Origin: an uncultured Granulosicoccaceae bacterium
GTDB taxonomy: Bacteria; Pseudomonadota; Gammaproteobacteria; Granulosicoccales; Granulosicoccaceae
DNA length: 52,905 bases
NCBI GenBank assembly: GCA_937927895.1
Contig: CALGKA010000115.1
Location: 1 to 52,905 of the forward strand
Direction of reading: 5' to 3'
The notes beneath the pieces were generated by a model. The model ran no database searches and was not told the DNA's origin. It saw only the letters and a program-made list of their open reading frames with translations. The translations under genes and the position numbers were made by a program. Of this stretch, positions 52,772-52,905 are shown piece by piece (position 1 is the first letter of the stretch; every line of letters starts with the position of its first letter).

Positions 52772-52905
52772 TAATCATTGAGTCTATATATTCAATAGCC
52801 TGTTCGCGGTTTTCATAAACTTCATCTATTAGTTGTTGCCCCAGTACCGGGATAAGTGCGACCAATATGAGTAGTGCCGCCAAGGACTTGATTGATATTG
52901 AAAGA
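52767..52905 (-). CDS. Partial gene, C-terminal end of an unknown protein
   Basis: Read on the minus strand, 45 codons enter from the right edge and end in TAG at 52767-52769. The product has a hydrophobic segment SLAALLILVALIPVLG followed by QQLIDEVYENREQAIEYIDSMIN, so a short membrane anchor with an acidic helical tail. The N-terminal part is outside the window, and the family cannot be told. Confidence 0.5.
   Translation of the reverse strand, partial: LSISIKSLAALLILVALIPVLGQQLIDEVYENREQAIEYIDSMIN

Overview
The window looks like a chromosomal segment of a free-living, probably marine gammaproteobacterium of moderate GC content (impression only, not computed). The evidence is a set of genes that resemble their Escherichia coli counterparts closely: a long class II IlvC with a divergent IlvY, ModF, YbiT, DbpA, CysQ and YjdM/PhnA. 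Alongside them are secreted proteins rich in calcium-binding type 3 repeats, a C-terminal sorting signal and several catabolic clusters, which suit a marine heterotroph. I cannot name the genus. Non-ATG starts are common: TTG or GTG for cysQ, rhlE, ybiT, dbpA, a lysR, the lacI-type gene and the Sco gene.

Layout, left to right. 1-8.2 kb: a partial iodotyrosine-deiodinase-like flavoprotein, a Bcr/CflA exporter, modF, the divergent ilvC/ilvY pair, a DUF3429 membrane protein and an M20 amidohydrolase. 8.5-11.3 kb: a PAS-GGDEF-EAL protein and CysQ. 11.4-12.3 kb: four tandem ~248-bp non-coding units. 12.4-18.0 kb: RhlE helicase, a secreted aspzincin metalloprotease, and the ABC-F protein YbiT. 18.0-20.65 kb: 2.6 kb without a credible gene, filled with repeats. 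20.65-25.2 kb: DbpA, PhnA, LysR and LacI regulators and a DUF2834 protein. 25.5-29.15 kb: a lipoprotein copper-radical oxidase (AA5, galactose-oxidase fold) translationally linked to a Sco-type copper chaperone. 29.2-32.5 kb (minus): M24 peptidase, kynureninase, EamA transporter. 32.6-35.75 kb (plus): HxlR regulator and a two-subunit molybdenum hydroxylase (IorAB type). 35.8-36.3 kb: third copy of the long repeat. 36.4-44.6 kb (minus): a LysR-controlled catabolic operon (fused hydantoinase/oxoprolinase, FAD oxidase, uronate-dehydrogenase-like enzyme, aminotransferase). 45.3-50.7 kb: a 1776-residue type 3 repeat protein. The end holds a secreted protein of unknown function, two small unknown genes, a ~169-bp imperfect palindrome and a partial gene.

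The most unusual signal is a family of non-coding elements of roughly 500-600 bp (18214-18810, 20060-20645 inverted, 35766-36260). Each has a GC-rich head of ~57-bp tandem units, a conserved A/T-rich hairpin, and a 108-122 bp segment that folds into a three-way junction. The outer stem of the third copy differs from the other two over a 9-bp block, but both arms have changed together, so pairing is kept. Shortened heads of the same family sit just beyond the 3' ends of other genes (near 7000 and 12450). A second family, a ~30-bp REP-like motif, recurs inside the tandem arrays at 11.4-12.3 and 18.9-19.5 kb and singly elsewhere.

The best functional hypothesis is the oxidase/Sco pair. The oxidase keeps every copper and radical residue of the family, carries an Asp at lipoprotein position +2 (inner-membrane retention by E. 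coli rules), and is followed after one base by a membrane-anchored Sco protein that could load its copper in place.
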